Source of the DNA: Torreya grandis
Lineage: Eukaryota > Streptophyta > Pinopsida > Cupressales > Taxaceae
Direction: 5' to 3'
Length of the DNA: 64,000 nucleotides
Assembly (NCBI GenBank): GCA_037957365.1
Contig: JARHVA010004807.1
Location: forward strand, 1,051,001 to 1,115,000
Below, one piece after another: positions 12,130-23,840 of this stretch. The translations under genes were made by a program, and so were the position numbers. Within the stretch, counting starts at the first letter, position 1. Every line of letters starts with the position of its first letter. The notes below the pieces were generated by a model. That model saw only the letters and a program-made list of their open reading frames with translations. It did no database searches and was not told the DNA's origin.

Positions 12130-12975
12130 CCTCAAATTTGTCATTTCCCTTCTTTACACTACTTGTTGCTCACTTATGGTCAAGTACCAGGAAGTTATTG
12201 AAGAAGCAGAATAGGGAGATCCAGGAAATAGTGGGAGCTTGGCATGGATGGAGGATGTGATTCCTTGGAGGAGAACCAAACATGAGTTTTTGGTGGAGTT
12301 GCCAGCTGGAAGTAAGCACTGAGAGACGAATCGATATTCAAGATGAAGAAGAGCAAAAATGGATACATGAGACAGAAGGCCTGAGTATATGGTCTTGAAT
12401 AAGCTGTAGGGCAATGGAGGTTTGATCATTGTGTTTCTCTTTACCAGGTTGGATAATATTAGCTACATTATCCTATTACTGTATGATGTGCTTGTTGCAA
12501 GGTTACATATACAGGTCTTGCTGAACTAAAGGTAAAGCTAGTTCAGAGGTATGTCATGAGGAATCTGGGAGCAGCAAGATTCTTTGGCATGAGTGTGTTC
12601 TAGGGACATGGAAGGTCACAGGTTGACTTTGTTTCAGGATGATTGTGTGAGACCGGTTAGCACGCTGATGGTTGGATAGTTCACAGAACAGTGTCTTGAT
12701 TCACATAATGAGGTTAAGTGCATGGTATGTACTAGACCTGAGTTTTCCAAAGCAGTGGGAGTTGTCACAAGTTTGGAGCCAATCCGGGAAAGAAGCATTA
12801 GAGGGCAGTTCAGTGGATTCTTATAGGGACCACCAACAGGTGCACATGCTATGCAGGGTCAAGTTATTTTCTACATGGGTTTGTAGATGTGGATGCGGTA
12901 GGTGATTTGGATGAAAGGAGTTGCACTACAGGATTTGTGGTGGTTGGTCTTCAAGAGTGATCTTGAAGAGGGATA
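12130..12975 (+). pseudogene. copia reverse transcriptase and RNase H remnants
   Basis: Fragments in shifting frames match copia RT-RNase H in the right order. VELPAGSK (about 12.3 kb) is the RT opening. LLLYDVLVARLHIQ (about 12.47-12.52 kb) corresponds to the catalytic LLLYVDDMLVA block, with one catalytic Asp lost by a small deletion. AELKVKLVQRYVMRNLGAARFFGM follows in the right frames. CMVCTRPEFSKAVGVV (about 12.72 kb) is the MxxTRPDxxxAVGVVS motif leading to RNase H, and GDLDERSCTTGFVV (about 12.90-12.94 kb) matches GDxDxRKSTTGFVF. The intervals are much shorter than normal, so several deletions have occurred. Confidence 0.8.
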
Positions 12976-13038
12976 CAGAGCCAAGGGAACAAACTAGACA
13001 AAGTACAGGTACAGGTACAGTTGCAGCTATTTATCTCC

Positions 13039-13049
13039 AAGTGGGAGAT
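13039..13049 (+). other. polypurine tract of copia element
   Basis: AAGTGGGAGAT directly abuts the right LTR (TGTTAGG), the usual context of plant copia elements and the priming site for plus-strand DNA. Confidence 0.88.
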
Positions 13050-13939
13050 TGTTAGGTTGTGGAGCTAAAAGCTTCAACTATGCGGACGAAGAAAAGGAGG
13101 ATGCTGAAGTTCTAAAAGCACCAGCATTGGTAGCATGACCGACATCGGTCATGATTAGTGTAGAAGGCAACTGACGTCGGTAGGGAGTCGACCGATGTCG
13201 GCAGCACCAGGCAAGCAGGGACCGATGTCGGTCACCTGTGTGTTCTAGAACTGTTCGTTACATGAATAGTTAGTTAAGTGAACGGAGTGTTTACATGTAA
13301 AGGCTATTTTGAGTCTTGATTTGCATGTCTATTATTAGTAAACTAAGATTCTAAGTTATTGTTTAAGTCTGGGATCTATTTATAGACCCATTGGCATGTA
13401 TTGTAATGATGAGCTGATAAGGAAGGCAAGGAAGATCCTTCCATTGTAAGATCATTGAGTTTCAGGTCGTTGCAAGCTCATATGAGATCTACATGTAAGT
13501 ATGGTCTGTTGAATTACAGGTTGTAGGTTCATGAGATATCAACTTGAAGTACTATAGAGTGCTTGGTGTACTGGCAAGGTTATTACTGACTGGTTGTAGA
13601 GGTGAACACCAATTCTATGTGTGAGTTGTGTGTTGGGACCATTTTTGGTAGGAGAGTGTTTTGAAGAAGAATTATTGTACACTTGAGGTGTGGGAAGCCT
13701 CTGTAAGGTGGAAGAGTGTGGTGGCTCTTTATTGTATTCTTTTTTGTACAAGTGTTAATACAAGATAGTGTATTGTCTCTCATATTCTGTGCTATTTGTG
13801 AATTCTAGTTACTTGTGCTTCTGGTTATTTCCACATGTTTAATTGCTTATATTTGGTAATCATATTGTGCTCTTTCTGAGGAGCAAGATCCTAACAAGTG
13901 GGATCATAATAGGTGTGTTTGTTCTTGGATTCCCCGACA
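13050..13939 (+). repeat. right LTR of copia element
   Basis: It starts TGTTAGG and ends CCCCGACA. It is about 30 bp longer than the left LTR because of an extra stretch around 13190-13225 that adds further GACCGATGTCGG copies (13137-13150, about 13189-13201 and 13219-13234). The TATTTATA box is at 13377-13384. Confidence 0.92.
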
Positions 13940-13944
13940 AAAAG
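13940..13944. repeat. target-site duplication, right copy (AAAAG)
   Basis: Exact match to 9349-9353. Confidence 0.9.
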
Positions 13945-14750
13945 GATGATCTAATATTTTTCTAGGTTAGCTATGATCTTATTCCCAATAGTTTTATCCA
14001 AACAAGATAAATAATCCAAATCCTAACTATTCATTTAGTGTTAGGGTTGATAAGCTTGAACAAGCTACTAATACCAAGATGAGTATCCTAAAGGATCTCT
14101 TTAATGATTTTAAGAAGGTGAAAAAGGACATGATGTATATGTATATGTATATGTAATTAGAAAAACAATGTAAGGAAAACATGAAAGAGAATTGAGTACA
14201 AAAGGATGCAATGCATAGTACAAATTAGTTGAAGGAGGAGACAGTTAAAATGTAAATCAATATGAAGAGATACAATTGATGAAAGGTAAACATCAATAGA
14301 TTAATAAGATGAATAAGATCAATGTCATCAACAATACTGACTCTCAAGGGGAGACAATGAAGAGGAAGGTCATGAAAACCCAAGATGGTCCTAGTAGGAA
14401 TACTAGGGGGTGAAATAAGAAGAAATAAGATACTAAAGTGAAAACTACTTAAGATTCTATAACCATTAATCTCAATTCTTACAAGAAAAAATGGAGGTGG
14501 ATAAGAATCTTGAAGATCTAGGTGATTAGAGAGATTAAGAGTTTTATTTTCTATATTTTTGCTAGGAAGATGGAATGTGTAGTTTTTATGGTCGGTAATG
14601 GTCTTTTGACCACCCTAAAATGGATAGTATCTTTCTATTGGTTTAGAGGGGTCTCAATTGTTCTTTTTCCAATAGGCTAGTATCCTGGGCTATTTTTCAT
14701 ATTACTTTTTACTCTAGGGTCATTCCCTAGATATCATAGTAAAAAATATA
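13945..14750 (+). other. weak coding ghost flanking the copia insertion
   Basis: Plus-strand frames give lysine- and glutamate-rich pieces such as SILKDLFNDFKKVKKDM with several stops, and a later hydrophobic stretch near 14.59 kb. This may be a decayed transposon frame split from the sequence left of 9353, or chance. A short GTATAT repeat lies at about 14135-14153. Confidence 0.2.
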
Positions 14751-14756
14751 TAATTA

Positions 14757-15250
14757 AAAAAATAGGTAAATTATGAAAAATTAGGGAAACATGGAAAAAT
14801 ATTGAAATTTGACAAATATGGGGAAATTTTGAAAACAAATCTAGGAAATTTTGAAATATTAGGTAAATTTTTTTAAAAATAGGGAAAAATTCAAAAACTT
14901 TAGATAAAATTTAAAAAAATATGTAAAATTAAAAATATTAGGGACAACTTGAAAAATTAGGGATATTTACAAAAAGGGAAAACTAAAAAAATTAAGATAA
15001 TTTAAAATAATTAGGGAAAAGTCAAAACTTTAAAGGAAAACTCTAAAAAATATAGAAAATTTTCAGGAAGACCTAACAAATTAGGGAAATTTTTTAAAAA
15101 ATAGGGTAAATTTAAAAAAATATGAAAAATTAAACAAATTAAGGAAAATTAATAATATTTAGGGAAATTCTGAAAAAAATATTAAAATTCATAAAAATTA
15201 TAGAAAACTAAAAAAGTAGGGATTATTTTTTGGAAAAACTCAAAAAAATA
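14757..15250 (+). repeat. degenerate A-rich minisatellite, about 20-bp unit
   Basis: Some 500 bp consist of imperfect repeats of a unit close to AAATTAGGGAAATTTTGAAA, with GGGAAA or GGTAAA recurring every 18 to 24 bases. The copies are diverged but nearly all keep the G-triplet. The strand is extremely purine-rich. Confidence 0.7.
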
Positions 15251-17091
15251 AATTAGATTATTTTCTCTAATTGTAGCATACACCATAGGGGTGCCCTTGG
15301 CCAAGTTAGAATATGTATCCTTCATTCCTTGAAGACAAGAACCTTAACCACTACTCATTTAATAATGGTTATATGAAGTTTTTAAAAATTTGCCAAATCC
15401 CACATATTACCAACACTTTCTAAGCACCTTGGTGCCATAACAATAAGGATAGTGGAGACTAGGGAGTTGAGAAACATCGTATATGCATTATTTATTATGT
15501 TATATACATCTTTTGGGATGAAATTGATGGCTGGTTGTCAAAAAAAAATTCTTCTAGATTCATCCTGAAATGAGGCATGAGCTCCTCAACATTACACCTC
15601 CTATATTTAATATTGAAGATCACATCCCAAAGAGTCTCCTTAAAAATAAAACAAGGAAAAAGGGAGGATGAGTTGAAAACATTCTATATAATGGAATAAA
15701 AAATTGGCTCCAAAAAATGAGTCACCTTAGGGTTTTTTTCCATTCTCAATCTATGTATGTTCTTCCTCTATTTAATTACCATCTTATTCTTCCCTTTATA
15801 TTTGTTGGTACACCTATGTTAGCTCCTAACCACCTAAGTGATGAATGAAATGAATAAGATAAGGTATGAAGCCATGGAGAAAATGTTGGAGAGATGAAAA
15901 TACTACTATCAAAACTACAATAAAAGAGCCCTACCATGCAAGGCAAGGTTGTTGATGTTTTAGAGGTTACCAATATCAAACATGTTGATGGTTATCATTA
16001 ATATTACCATCCCAATGCCATTCATTAAAACCAAAAAAAATACATAAATAATTTAATTCCAATCCCTTGAAAATATTTAAGGAAATTAAAATAAATTACA
16101 AATCATTTATAAATTAATTAAATCTTTTAAAATAATATTATTAGTCCACTCTTTATAGTTGGGTTGGATGAAATAATCATATCATATTTGATCAACACAT
16201 TTTCCATAAATTTGGCCAAGTTATTAGTAGGGTTATTAACTTCTCTCTATAATAATGGTGAAAAATAATGGAGTTTAAGTGTGATTGCAACATGTGGACT
16301 TCATCAGTAAACTTTTAAAGCTTCTAATTGATTAAACCTATCTTATCGACTACATTGATAACTAGGTGACAATCTCCTTCCACCTAAAAAAGAGAACTTC
16401 TAATTGATGGTGATTATAATACCTTTAATTATAGCCCACAATAATGCTAAGTTATTAATGTCTAACGACATGTTCATGGAAAAGCTAGTAATCAGGTCAC
16501 CTTTTTTATTTCTATTAACACTACCAACCCTTGAGCTGTTGGGATTAACTTTAGAAGCCTCGTAAAATTTGAATTTAACCCATTTATATATAGGAAACTT
16601 CATTTATCTTGATTTTTATTATCCTGGATCAGATTCTAAATATTCGACTCATCACCTCTAAGTAAGTTCCATTTTATGTGGAAATGTCTATCTTTTCCAA
16701 CCACTTTTTGTATTTGTATAATTACAAGTGTTTTTTCTTATTTTTAATAGTATACAAATAGTTTTAATTCATATTTTTTTTAATTTGTATGTTTTTACAG
16801 TTTTTGATTTTTTGATAAATTTTTTAATCTAATACAAGGTAAAAAGGTCACCAATCACATGATAGAAAAGGGCATCGAAGGAGCATGCACCCAATTTTCA
16901 CGTATGTTAGTTCTAACTATTTTACTTAAAAAAATTCTAGTTTGAGTTTTTTAAAATTAGAATGTCATTAATTCATATATTTGTGTTTTATAACAGGAGG
17001 ATTATGAGGAGTTACTACAAATTTTACACAAGGAGTACATTAGTACTATAAATATATTTCTCTGTAGAAGGAAATTGTAGCAAATAGATAA
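15251..17091. other. AT-rich sequence, nothing recognised
   Basis: Only short open frames on both strands, none resembling a known family. No tRNA, rRNA or clear repeat seen. Confidence 0.4.
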
Positions 17092-18337
17092 TGTTTTACC
17101 CTAATTTGGATTAATGGATAATATTAATATAATTAAGATATGATTATGGAAGATAATTTATATCAATAAATATGGTAATCAAGCATACATATAAATTTAA
17201 AATATTTACAATTTATTCTTCTAATTTGATTAGGGAATATATTAAATATGAAAAGTAATAAAAAGATAATGATACTTATCTTTTCTAGTTGATTGTCTAA
17301 CTGTGACTATATTCTAGAAGTATAAAATAGGGATAAGCATGTCCCTAGTTCACTCAACTTAAGAACTAATCTATTTCTTGTGTTGGGTCAATTTTTTAGT
17401 ATTGGGTTAATATCATCAATTGATACTAACATGTTGGTCAGAACTGACCTATGTGAAAATGTGGCACAATGACTATATGGTCACCTATGACTGTCTTTAC
17501 TTGCGAATATGTTTAAGATCCCAAAACTTGATGATGTGCTTAGATCTAAAAATTAAACTCATTTTATTTCAAACCCTAGATGTGATTGTGAGTGATAAAA
17601 ACCTAAAAAATTGGGGGAAGTGTATTAGGTTGAGTTGACCCTAATCACCCTCTCTTGGTGATTTACTACTACCTACATATCCAATACTCCAATGATGTAA
17701 ATAATCCACAAAGTTCTCTATCCTAATGTGAGTTTGTAATCAAGATCTTTTGTTAGATGAATGTAACTAATGAATGAATTTTATAATTGAAAATGATGGA
17801 TTTAACCTAGATTTTGTGTGATTTAGACTTGGCTTATGACTAATACTAGTGCATAGTTTATAAATTGGGAGGAGTAGAGAATATTTTCTCAATGTGTAGT
17901 AGTTTATAGATGTGTAATAGACAAATTATGGATGCCTTTGAAATTAAGCCTTGATTTTTGTATATATAAATCCTTTTGAGTAATTTATCATGTCACTAGC
18001 ACATTAGGATTATGGGCTGACACTAAGGATGGGTTTTATTTTTGAAAATAATGGCTACTAGGAGTAGGAAAATTTTGACAAACTAGGTCTTTATCGACTA
18101 GTGATAATTACCATACTATTGAAATTACATGTTTATATGTGGAGTGATATGAGAGTCTAAAGATGACTATGTAGGATATTTAAAATTATTGAAATAAATA
18201 ATTAGGTTTTATAGGTGTTTGACACAAACATAAAAGGGTTGAATCATAAAATTACATGCAAGCATGAGAGGATGGAAAATTAGGACCCTCTTTCCAATGC
18301 GTAAGTCATGTATGATAAGAATGAGTAAATTTTTTCA
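17092..18337 (-). mobile_element. lone gypsy LTR, same family as 47245-48488
   Basis: This 1246-bp block aligns along its length with 47245-48488 (1244 bp) in the same orientation. Shared landmarks include GTGACTATATT, a GGATAAGCATGTCCC-like stretch, TATCATCAATTGATA and ATAGGTGTTTGAC-like pieces. Read on minus, both start TGA and end CA. The minus orientation follows from the 47-kb copy, which has a primer site and gag beyond its CA end. Here I see neither a primer site beyond the CA end nor a purine tract before the TG end, and the five bases on the two sides (GATAA and TTATG) do not match. It is therefore a solo or truncated LTR. Confidence 0.65.
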
Positions 18338-18385
18338 TTATGTAAGTGTAAATAGATGGGGGGAAATTATGTGAACATTTTAGGT

Positions 18386-18559
18386 AACATGATCACATTA
18401 TTTAATTAATGTGATCACATTATTTAAATTATGGCTAATGTGATCACATTATTATATAATGTGATCACATTATTTTAAATAATAATGTGATCATATTAAT
18501 AATGCTCACATTATTATTATTTTTAATAACATGATTGCATTAATAATGTGATCACATTA
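18386..18559. repeat. palindromic array 1 (AATGTGATCACATT)
   Basis: At least seven copies of a 14-bp palindrome or close variants: AACATGATCACATT (18386), AATGTGATCACATT (18408, 18437, 18458, 18545), AATGTGATCATATT (18484) and AACATGATTGCATT (18528), separated by short AT spacers. All share the core TGATCA or a one-base variant. The array lies 120 bp before the proposed start of the proline-rich gene. Confidence 0.9.
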
Positions 18560-18676
18560 CCTATGTCACAAAAAAAAAATCAAATGCAAATTCATCATTT
18601 TGCATTCAATTTTCCTTTCTCTCCTCCTTCTACCCAAAAAGTATCAAAATTCATCCCAAAAAGCTACTAATTAATT

Positions 18677-19792
18677 ATGCCACCATGTAGAAGAGGTAAG
18701 TGATAAAAATATACACTTGTTAACCCTAATTTTTCATTATATTCATTATTTAACCCTAATTTTTAGCTGTAAGTTATTTGTTTTAAATAGCTTATCCTGT
18801 TAACCCTCCATAAAACCCTCTTGTTCCTCCTCCTATGAACCCTCCACCTAACCCTCCATAAAACCCTCTTGTTCCTCCTCTTATCCCTCCACTTAACCCT
18901 CCCATAATTCCACAAAAATTCTTGGAAGTTAGGAGATTCTAATTGATAACATTGTGGGAAATAAAATTGAAATTGAAGAATTAATTTAGAGAATGAGGGA
19001 TCCCGCTTCCACTAATCCCTATTGCAACCAACTAGCCAATTCCCTAGAGACATTATTAGGTCAAATTGACTATATAATAAGTAAAATTGATAAATAGACT
19101 TCATATAGGGATAATTATAGGGATTATTGTACTAAAAATTTGTCAACACTTTAGGTCAAGAAAAAATAAATATCAAAATCCTCCATTTACACCTTATTCA
19201 TTGACCCAACCACCAATGCCCCATTTCCTATAATCGCTACACATTTTAAAATCATTTCTTCATATATAACTTAATCACAACCAATTTTAGAAATCAATGG
19301 TGGATGGTTTTTGACTATCCACTATGTAGCAACCATGAGGCTCTATTATATTTTTTGAGGAAACTCTAATGTGAGTTTGTCCTCAATGAGATTCTAAACT
19401 ATTTTTATTTTAGTGAGTTTAAAGGCTGAGGGAGAGGCTATGTATAGGATCAAATATTTTCACATCATGCACATAATCAAACTGCATGGATCTCTATCTA
19501 AAATCTACTTAATCCCAAGATCCACTTTATAGTTCTATAGGTCATGGAGATCGACACTTTGCATGCTCTTAGTTCGCTCATTGATTCACTCATTCAACAT
19601 ATGAGTAGGATCTCATAGAGTGATGCTAGAGCTATTCCACCTAGTGTGCATACCCAATCCCACCCTTATAGTTCTTATGGAGCTATGTACATTAGACCTT
19701 TTGATGATGATAGTGCTAGTGGTTTAGAGGGATTGGATAATATTCTTATGAGTGATGAGTTTTTGGCACACACATTTGGTATACAAACATAA
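18677..19792 (+). pseudogene. degenerate proline-rich gene of unknown function, with intron
   Basis: I do not recognise the family. ATG at 18677 gives MPPCRR and then a consensus-like donor (GAG|GTAAGT at 18696). An acceptor TTTTAAATAG ends at 18790, and phase joins exon 2 correctly as AYPVNPP. Exon 2 is proline-rich, with a 36-bp duplicated unit encoding NPP*NPLVPPP, where the TAA could derive from CAA. A second frame follows with SLETLLGQIDYIISKIDK, a helical, possibly coiled-coil stretch. The third part, 19544-19792, is open apart from one stop. It encodes MEIDTLHALSSLIDSLIQHM and an acidic tail FDDDSASGLEGLDNILMSDE, and ends at its own TAA. The palindromic array just upstream suggests a transposon accessory gene. 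Several stops and at least two frameshifts make it non-functional. Confidence 0.45.
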
Positions 19793-22700
19793 GACACTAA
19801 ATGTATGTAGGTATATTTTATATAAATGTTATGTTAGATTTAATTTATATTTAAAAATTTAATTTAGCTAATAATTAATTTACATAGAAATTGAATAATA
19901 TATGTCATTTTTCATGTCGCAAGATGTGATGGTGACTTCATTGTCACAATAGGCATTTACAACATTTGATTTCTCATGTCCATTATTTACATATTCATAT
20001 CTAGATACTAGCCCATCCACTACTACATATGTCTCTATTAGGATGACACCTTTTACTTATACAAAGGTAAAATTTTGAGTTAATCCTATGCTCTCTATAC
20101 ATTTAGTCTATTTATATTTGCCTTGTAAGTTTAAGTTAAATTTATCTATCAAGTATCTTGATGCATAGGTTATAAAAAAATTTCTTGATATGGATGGAAA
20201 CACACACTTACATATACCAAATACCCATCTCTGATCTTTTCTTATCCTTATTTTTCGTATGTCTTAAACCTCTTTATCTCTTTAATCACTTTGCATTTAC
20301 TAGGTATTTCATGTTTACTCTTACCTACTCAATAGCTCTTAAGCCTCCTTGTATTCACTTAATCCTCCTTCTCTACTTGAATTAATTTTACTGATCAACT
20401 AGGTCTATGCAATATTTCCTTTTAACATCAACCTCCTTAGTTCATACTCTACTTTCATATTATCTCTCTTTATCCTTGCTCTGTTATTCACAATCTTCTT
20501 ATGTGTTTTCATATGTCTACATGATAATTTGATTTTATCCTTCCATAATACTCATAATAGCATCTACCTACTAAATTACATCTCATTTCATGCATCTAAT
20601 GATTCCACACAGCCCCCAAGCTTTATCTCTTCACTTAACTCTTCTTTCCTCTTTGACACCTTCCTTCTACTAGCCCTTTTTTGAGGAAAACCTCCTTTTT
20701 CTAAGTAAACTAAAAATATCCCAACCAAAAAAAAACCCCATTCAGATACCCCTTTACATCACATAGCTCATGTAGGTACTTTCATAATTTAACTCTCTTT
20801 GGAGAACACCTAACTCAACACCCCTTAGGACTACTTAAGTCTCATAGGCCTAATTAAAGGATATTGACTGTGAAACCATACCATACAGACTCAAATAAAC
20901 TTTAAACCTTCAAAATCCTCTTCCTCCTATATAAATATACTTGTCCACAAATTTTGGATATGTGTTAATCATCTTAGGGGTACCGTGAACCTTTGGAAGT
21001 TGTTATAAGGTATCATAAACCATTAAAGAGGAATCACAATAATTTCAAGCTATGAGAATGGTCTCAACAATATTTATATAAATAATTATAGAAAATACCT
21101 TAAATATCCCATGAATAATCTCATTAAATATTAGATAAGGGTAGTTCACATGCCATGAGGATACTTATAAAAATGAATAACACATATCTAGGGGTCTTCT
21201 AGGTAACACTATCTTAAAAATGAAGTTGCTAATCTCAATATAGTCATATTCTCATTTTGACTTATGTCACCATTACCATTATACATAAATCAACATGTTA
21301 CCCTTGAAAATGAGTGATAATCATAAGGGATTTAAGTTAAAAGAGAATAAATGTGCATGAAGGGTAAAAATATAAGGAATTAGATTTAACACGATTAAGA
21401 CCCATCATAGTGGGCAAATGTAAAGATGACTCATAAATTTGACCCCTTTCTTCACTACCTCCATATCAATTTATAAAATGTGATTTTAGTTCATTGGTTG
21501 ATGTAACCACTAATTATATTGCATTGAATCCATCCAAATCGATTAAATTTCAACCTAATTGAATAATTTTGACTATTAACCTACCTACAACCAACTCATA
21601 AATAGGTTGTAAATTCAATTAATTGAACTTTAATTTTTTTAGGACTAAATGCATATGCATAGCCATAATTAAAATAGTTGGCTAAATTAATTATAATTTA
21701 TTTCAAATAATTTCAATGCAGACCCAATTAGAACCTTAAAATTTCTCACTGATTATTAAAACATCAACAATCGTACTTAGTGGATCATTCACTTAACAAT
21801 GCAAATCTAAGAGTCTTCTTAGACATAAAGGACCATGACTTAGGCCCCAAAATTAAATTTAATTATTTAAATAAAGTTAATTAAATAGTTATTTAAATAA
21901 ATTTATATTCTATTAAGTGACTTCACTTAAGACATAGTGATAGTAAGACTTAAATCTTTCTTCATTTTATTACAAGATCTTACACATGTTTATAATATTT
22001 GATGACCAGTTTAAGAGGTGTGGTTTGTAGGAAGGGGGAATTAGGGAAAGGGAAACTAAAAATTTTGGTGTCGACCTTACCTTATCATGTTTGAGTCACA
22101 AACTTGTAATACACTTGATAATTCAATTTTAATATCTCATTACACCTTTTTCTTTAGCCACAATAAAGGTCTAGATTTCAATTGTAATGTCTCATTACAC
22201 CTATTGATTTGGCTATGATAAAGGTATAAAGGGTAGACAAAATCTCTACTCAACATTCCTTATGATATAAAACATTACATTTGATATCAAAAACTTGTAT
22301 ACCCATTGACAAGTTTTGGGGGAGAGCCACCATTTGTGTTGGTACTAAAATATGTGCCAGCCTCAACAACTACACCTTGTAGTTTCATCCAATTCAACAT
22401 CCAAAGTATTTGCCAATTTTGTTCTCTTGAGCCAAAACAAGATAATATATTTAGATGGCTAAAACTTGATATATTAGACAAGGACCTTGCTTCCTTGACA
22501 TATTGGTATAATTTTATTTACACACACCTTCATCAAGAGGTGGATTCACCATGGCTCACTCCTTTCTATTGGTTGGGTGCTTTCCCAAAAATCACTTGTC
22601 ATCCATCTATTATAAATGAATGTGATATCAATACATGTATTATATATAGAGATAAAAATGATTGATATCACACATATAATAGAAGGATGATGTCCATATA

Positions 22701-22930
22701 TGTATAGCTCAATCTTTTCCCAGTAAATATATAATGGTATTCTACTCTATCCAAAGAAGATTTATAAGTAAGGATATAGTTATTGATATGTCTCTTATTC
22801 CTTTTCTCTCCCTAACTTTTCCTTATCAAAGTGATACTATTCTTTCCACCTCCTACTCTTACACTCACACTTCTTACATGTATTACAATTTTTACATTAC
22901 CTCCAACATGCAAACTACTTGTTATTCTTG
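19793..22930 (+). other. AT-rich stretch with one possible S/T-rich exon
   Basis: At 19924-20066 an open segment rich in Ser, Thr and Tyr (TSPSTTTYVSIRMTPFTYTK) lies between an acceptor-like CGCAAG and a donor AAG|GTAAAA, so it may be another exon of the gene to its left. The rest to 22.9 kb gives only short frames. A degenerate 55-bp direct duplication around CTCATTACACCT lies at about 22120-22230. Confidence 0.25.
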
Positions 22931-22939
22931 GCCATTGCA

Positions 22940-23060
22940 TGTTGTATGGTAGTTACACTTCCATGATTCTTGGTTTACATTGTATTTTCATGATATGCAC
23001 ATTATATGGTAGTTACACTTCCATGATTCTTGGTTTACATTGTCTTTTTATGATTTTCAT
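22940..23060 (+). repeat. 60-bp tandem duplication
   Basis: TATGGTAGTTACACTTCCAT and the bases after it occur at about 22944 and again at about 23004, nearly identical over 55 bases. The few differences suggest a recent local duplication. Confidence 0.85.
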
Positions 23061-23126
23061 GGTTTCTATATTTAATATTTGATACTTTATATAAAAGTAA
23101 GTGAGACCTTGTTTACATGAATAGTT

Positions 23127-23840
23127 AATGGCTCAAATAGACACTCCATCTCTGCAAGCTAAGACAAACATAGGCATTACTACTAGAATGTCATCTACAT
23201 AGGCACTGACAGAGGTATATATTAACTTATAGTTTTAAATTGTAATAATAGACTTGTTTTAATAATTTTATTACATACTTAGGGCAAATATATTTTATGT
23301 AAATGTATTATGTATGTAAGTTTGTCTTATGACATATAATAGTCTCAATCATATTATTAGTAGGAAAACATCTCATGTTTCTCCCATATTTGAGGTGCCT
23401 ATTCACATAGTTGAGCCTACCATTGACTTATTTGAATGTGAAAAATAGATTGAGAAAGATTATGAGCTTGTAGTCAGTGCACATTTAAATGATTTTATTT
23501 CTTGTAGTTGAATGTGAAAAATAGATTGAGCAAGATTATGAGCTTGCAGTAAGTGCAAATTTAAATTATTTTATTTATTGTAGTTTAAAATTAATTTCTT
23601 AACAATTAGTTGATTGTATTTTATGTTAATTTTGTAATAATTATTATATTTGAATAGGTTCAGTTGTAATCAAGCTATGAGTGTAAGACCCATAGTCAGA
23701 CCTTAGAAAAATATAAGGCATTAAAGGGGTCTCCATATACTATCAAGGTATCCTAGAGAGAGTCTTCTTAGATGAAGGCAAAGAGAGGGAGGCTATTTTA
23801 TGAATAGGATGTCTTACATGAGATGTACTTTTTTGTATGC
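23127..23840 (+). other. possible exon fragments of unknown gene, with a 76-bp tandem duplication
   Basis: The segment at 23127 reads MAQIDTPSLQAKTNIGITTR and ends at GAG|GTATAT near 23213. A second piece (about 23348-23480) includes VSPIFEVPIHIVEPTIDLF. The stretch GAATGTGAAAAATAGATTGA and the following 55 bases occurs at about 23434 and again at about 23510; each copy ends with a TTTATTT.TTGTAG acceptor-like site. A last piece near 23690 reads THSQTLEKYKALKGSPYTIK. Family unknown; these may be exons of the proline-rich gene from 18.7 kb. Confidence 0.3.

Larger units (their letters stand above)
9354..13939 (+). mobile_element. Ty1/copia LTR retrotransposon, full structure, defective coding region
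   Basis: All structural parts are visible: left LTR 9354-10213, primer site 10216-10227, gag-protease and pre-integrase frames, RT and RNase H remnants, polypurine tract, right LTR 13050-13939, and an AAAAG target duplication. At 4.6 kb it is short for an autonomous copia element. The integrase core and much of RT are missing and an unrelated GC-richer block (about 11.83-12.06 kb) is present. The two LTRs differ at roughly 5% of positions by rough eye count, plus an indel of about 30 bp, so insertion is not very recent. The element sits just upstream of the decayed LINE ORF1 and split older sequence. Confidence 0.93.

Noticed and set aside
18408..18421. AATGTGATCACATT read as a bacterial CRP/FNR-type operator
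   Set aside because: CRP sites need a six-base spacer between TGTGA and TCACA, absent here, and all other evidence is plant nuclear DNA.
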